This document shows, in pieces, positions 62,701 to 64,000 of a stretch of DNA of 64,000 nt (position 1 is the stretch's first letter; the number at the start of each line of letters is the position of its first letter). The notes under the pieces are model-generated. The model was not told the origin of the DNA, did not search any database, and worked only from the letters and a program-made list of their open reading frames with translations. The stretch lies in contig NZ_JAABNP010000006.1 of assembly GCF_009928485.1 (NCBI RefSeq), forward strand, positions 1 through 64,000. Direction: 5' to 3'. The position numbers and the translations under genes were made by a program. The stretch is from Clostridium sp. C2-6-12 (GTDB lineage: Bacteria; Bacillota; Clostridia; Clostridiales; Clostridiaceae).

Positions 62701-63398
62701 GAAAATGTGTATTCATAGGAATATTCATTTTTACCAATTGCAGCATCCACTGATTTTCCATCAGCAGTCAAGGATTTTATTTTGTAACCAATGTCTGCTG
62801 TGATTGTAAAAGTTCCAGAATATCCACCTGTAAGCATATCTTTTGGAACATTATAAGTTCCTTCTGGAAGAATTTCACCATTGTCTTCTGAAGTAACAGA
62901 AAATGTAGAAACTTTACTGCTAAAACCACTTGTTCTTTCTTCTGCAACAGTTTTAGATACAAAGTCTTCTGTACTATAAAATATACCTGCACAGCTCATA
63001 AAGCCAGCAGCAGTAAGAACGGTATCTTTGCCAAATGCCCATCCTTTTGTGGCATTGTAGTCATAAATGGCATTATCATTAATTTTAGTCACACTATTTG
63101 GAAATAAGACATAATTTCCATCTACCTTATTATTGGAAGATACTGCACTTGAGCCATTTCCAATGGAGGTAACTGTATGGCCATTAACTGTGGCTGGGAA
63201 CATAACAACTTTAGCGCTCTTTTCTGCTCCAGCTGCATTTATAATTGTAGCTTTGCCATCACTGTCTAAGGTATATGACCAGTTGCCGTCTTGCAAATTG
63301 GATGCCGTCTCAGATTCAGATTTTTTATTACAGCCAATTACAAGTAGGCTAACTGAAAATATCAATAGTAGTAAAATTAATTTTTTCATTTTGTCCAA
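59766..63398 (-). CDS. Large SLH-domain surface lipoprotein with beta-helix-like region and Gly/Pro tail
   Basis: The protein is 1210 residues from a TTG at 63398, which has AAGGAG 8 bp upstream; a GTG at 63407 overlaps that site. Lipobox VIGC gives a lipidated cysteine at 23. After a domain of unknown type (to about 270), a long beta-rich region has turn repeats (for example VSLYNSNLTSYLDAGLVSAS and VQVSNSKVSAYYDD) that look like a parallel beta-helix. Three SLH-like domains occur near the end (SWASDAVDTLAQNDIVTGNG, YAKAVSWAVSKGILDTDN, TLRPSEAMSRAEAASMLAKI). A tail of GGAP/PPNGG repeats follows. It should sit on the cell surface and bind wall polymers through SLH. Having both a lipid anchor and SLH is unusual. 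The upstream gene, cut off by the window, is related. Confidence 0.85.
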   Translation of the reverse strand: MDKMKKLILLLLIFSVSLLVIGCNKKSESETASNLQDGNWSYTLDSDGKATIINAAGAEKSAKVVMFPATVNGHTVTSIGNGSSAVSSNNKVDGNYVLFPNSVTKINDNAIYDYNATKGWAFGKDTVLTAAGFMSCAGIFYSTEDFVSKTVAEERTSGFSSKVSTFSVTSEDNGEILPEGTYNVPKDMLTGGYSGTFTITADIGYKIKSLTADGKSVDAAIGKNEYSYEYTFSSASASITATFEADPNDTRKSSKDSTYTAPSITKGAVSWFTSLPDDVNTEVKSCGAETNDYYESTGISTGVYYAADSKNYKQVKSYQSKSEIMFKSKAEVINYAYENDKLVYGKDYDLIRLFNYNENIQNGPSKGEVGVYTAYLYKKTTKVADSSETLLGSYDTTEKYSSDLNTAGILVQASSSTSANRSEVTSSTKETNVTVNSYHVKSDASSIGPAEAGNFYGLGSAIIVDGGTTDATAVGKASLTLKNPLIDGTVNTAYATYGGRLNIQGGLLFGCSSGAHGPYDSYRGEIYINAQNGEKYNTKFVTTGTRSDDATINVGKEYSGGDGTALETRPSGINAYMTKDESGAHVPEYENQKDYSNSTVVITGDEAGTALATDTGGGTIIANQAYTKTYGLRCAGVYSIGSDKGLVSLYNSNLTSYLDAGLVSASGGYSYAYNCEIQGVMGIKTRNGNEGGNYSKVQVSNSKVSAYYDDEEMRNSYDIADPSAFLNKKDEIDSAINGKSATSISQLNMFLDKANSPAYTLDSLNWWFLDKSATPGYSGGNRFAVIYTEASSTPVYVDSSLLINENYKKYGDSKYNSPDAYKGTYLESYAAANPDKCKAANNYIISAEGGGTGNVYFKNENSKTHWDLSNSESETTEINGDFYVAKTVDSTAPGMGSGPSTLNAHFENSEWTGTTDGYAYNANLYFDSDSSWKVTKDTTVGTIESSDISKITADTPVTVKYQKSDTITPGQYGNVTFVKYYSKYFNDMENYSWASDAVDTLAQNDIVTGNGDTAFNPGSSILSKDYITMLYKAAGSPETQITSSFEDVSSNSSYAKAVSWAVSKGILDTDNNYFKPENTLTRDKAFLYTYRALSSLGVTTSDGSESDLTKYTDASSLSSDSLVGATTIVDLGALEAEDSSTLRPSEAMSRAEAASMLAKIYEKKSKSGRAPGGGNQGGAPGVAPPDGGQGGAPPNGGSPGGTPPGVETTQ

Positions 63399-63508
63399 GC
63401 TTTTCACTCCTTAATTTTGAATTTATTTTTTAGTCGGTTGCAGAATACTGAAACCATTGATTTATATAACTCCTTAAAGCTATATATCTATATTTTTTAT
63501 AATTACTA

Positions 63509-64000
63509 CTAAGCTTTTACAAGTTTCAATATAACCTTTCCTGTATATGTTCCAGCTGCAATTTCTGTTTTTTCTCCATTTACAGTCATTGCAACCTTAT
63601 ATCCTTCAGGTGCTTTAATATTTGAAGGATCTGCAATAGTTAAACTTCCAAGGTATGAATCATTTGTAATTGTCCATGTAGAATTATTATTAAAGCTTGC
63701 AATAATTCCGAAGTTACCTTCAGCACCATAATAATTTCCGTTTAGACTTGAAATTTTGCCTGTGCCATCTGTATAAGAAAGCTTGTCAACATTCCATAAA
63801 CCATTTGAACCATCAGCAAAAGAACCATTGAAATTAGAATCAGCAAAATTTACTGTAAGCTTTGAAGATCTGCTACCATTTCTGCCTTCAACACTTCTGC
63901 TTACATCTCCCTCATTCCAAATTATACCTTCAGCATCAGATTTATTAAAATTAATTATAGGTTCAGAACCTGCTTCAGAAGCTACAAGGTATTTAAAATC
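63509..64000 (-). CDS. C-terminal part of a surface beta-helix protein (partial, runs off the window)
   Basis: A minus-strand frame is open from 64000 to a TAG at 63509-63511 (163 residues visible). It starts DFKYLVASEAGSEPIINFNK, contains LSYTDGTGKISSLNGNYYGA and STWTITNDSYLGSLTIAD, and ends TYTGKVILKLVKA. The last 60 residues resemble the region just before the SLH domains of the next gene (SSWKVTKDTTVGTIESSDIS, GQYGNVTFVKYY). It lacks SLH domains, and 110 bp separate the two genes. Likely one operon of related surface proteins. Confidence 0.75.
   Translation of the reverse strand, partial: DFKYLVASEAGSEPIINFNKSDAEGIIWNEGDVSRSVEGRNGSRSSKLTVNFADSNFNGSFADGSNGLWNVDKLSYTDGTGKISSLNGNYYGAEGNFGIIASFNNNSTWTITNDSYLGSLTIADPSNIKAPEGYKVAMTVNGEKTEIAAGTYTGKVILKLVKA

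Overview
The window is AT-rich DNA whose codon use, Shine-Dalgarno sequences (GGAGG and GGTGAT types, frequent TTG/GTG starts), rho-independent terminators and gene content (NfnAB, ClpB under a CtsR box, RNase R-SmpB, agrBD, ECF S-components, c-di-GMP proteins) point to a Clostridium sensu stricto chromosome, most like the solventogenic C. beijerinckii group. The species is an inference. No rRNA, tRNA or CRISPR array was found.

Layout. 0-3 kb: rnr and smpB (trans-translation and RNA quality control). 3.3-6.6 kb: a secreted tandem 5'-nucleotidase. 6.9-9.7 kb: a SAM-I riboswitch controlling metNIQ. 9.7-13.5 kb: an aldo/keto reductase divergent from its likely HxlR regulator, a YkvA-domain protein, an RNase HI and a small YtxH-like protein. 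13.8-16.5 kb: two tandem HTH-TPR regulators of RRNPP-like architecture. 16.5-20 kb: a CBS protein and clpB with a CtsR operator. 20-22.4 kb: a TetR gene followed by a ferredoxin-nitroreductase, a MaoC-like protein and a stand-alone FakA-type domain. 22.6-26.3 kb (minus): a TetR-controlled ABC-2 exporter with a lipoprotein fusion subunit. 26.6-29.2 kb: an ECF S-component with an unassigned structured leader, PspC, a TtcA-like enzyme and a DUF4250 protein. 29.3-31.2 kb: a PAS-GGDEF-EAL protein. 31.2-32.1 kb: a tryptophan T-box and trpP. 32.2-40.1 kb: a polysaccharide deacetylase, a 1765-residue kinase-like/ATPase/TPR/GAF/GGDEF protein, a Cna-B-like protein, dut and a methyltransferase.

40.2-44 kb is an agr quorum-sensing locus: two paralogous AgrC-like kinases flank agrB and a 41-codon agrD whose predicted ring residue is serine rather than cysteine. 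No AgrA-type response regulator lies in the window. 44.3-46.6 kb: nfnAB. 47-53.2 kb: two YczE-family membrane proteins flank an anti-sigma kinase / chemoreceptor / STAS / SpoIIE-type phosphatase cluster, which reads as a partner-switching pathway with a chemoreceptor inside it. 53.5-54.3 kb: an orphan phage-type replisome organizer protein.

54.7-59.7 kb: tmRNA (ssrA), followed by a 4.3-kb segment bounded by a 51-bp imperfect direct repeat of the tmRNA 3' end plus its terminator. This is the signature of an element integrated at ssrA. The segment holds a truncated MerR gene, decayed sequence, an Old Yellow Enzyme, a MarR regulator and an MFS exporter, and has no recognisable integrase. 59.8-64 kb (minus): a large SLH-domain surface lipoprotein and the 3' end of a related protein running off the window.

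Main themes: small-molecule and peptide-responsive regulation (SAM riboswitch, Trp T-box, agr, RRNPP-like, TetR/MarR/HxlR pairs), surface and second-messenger signalling, and one mobile-element scar at ssrA.
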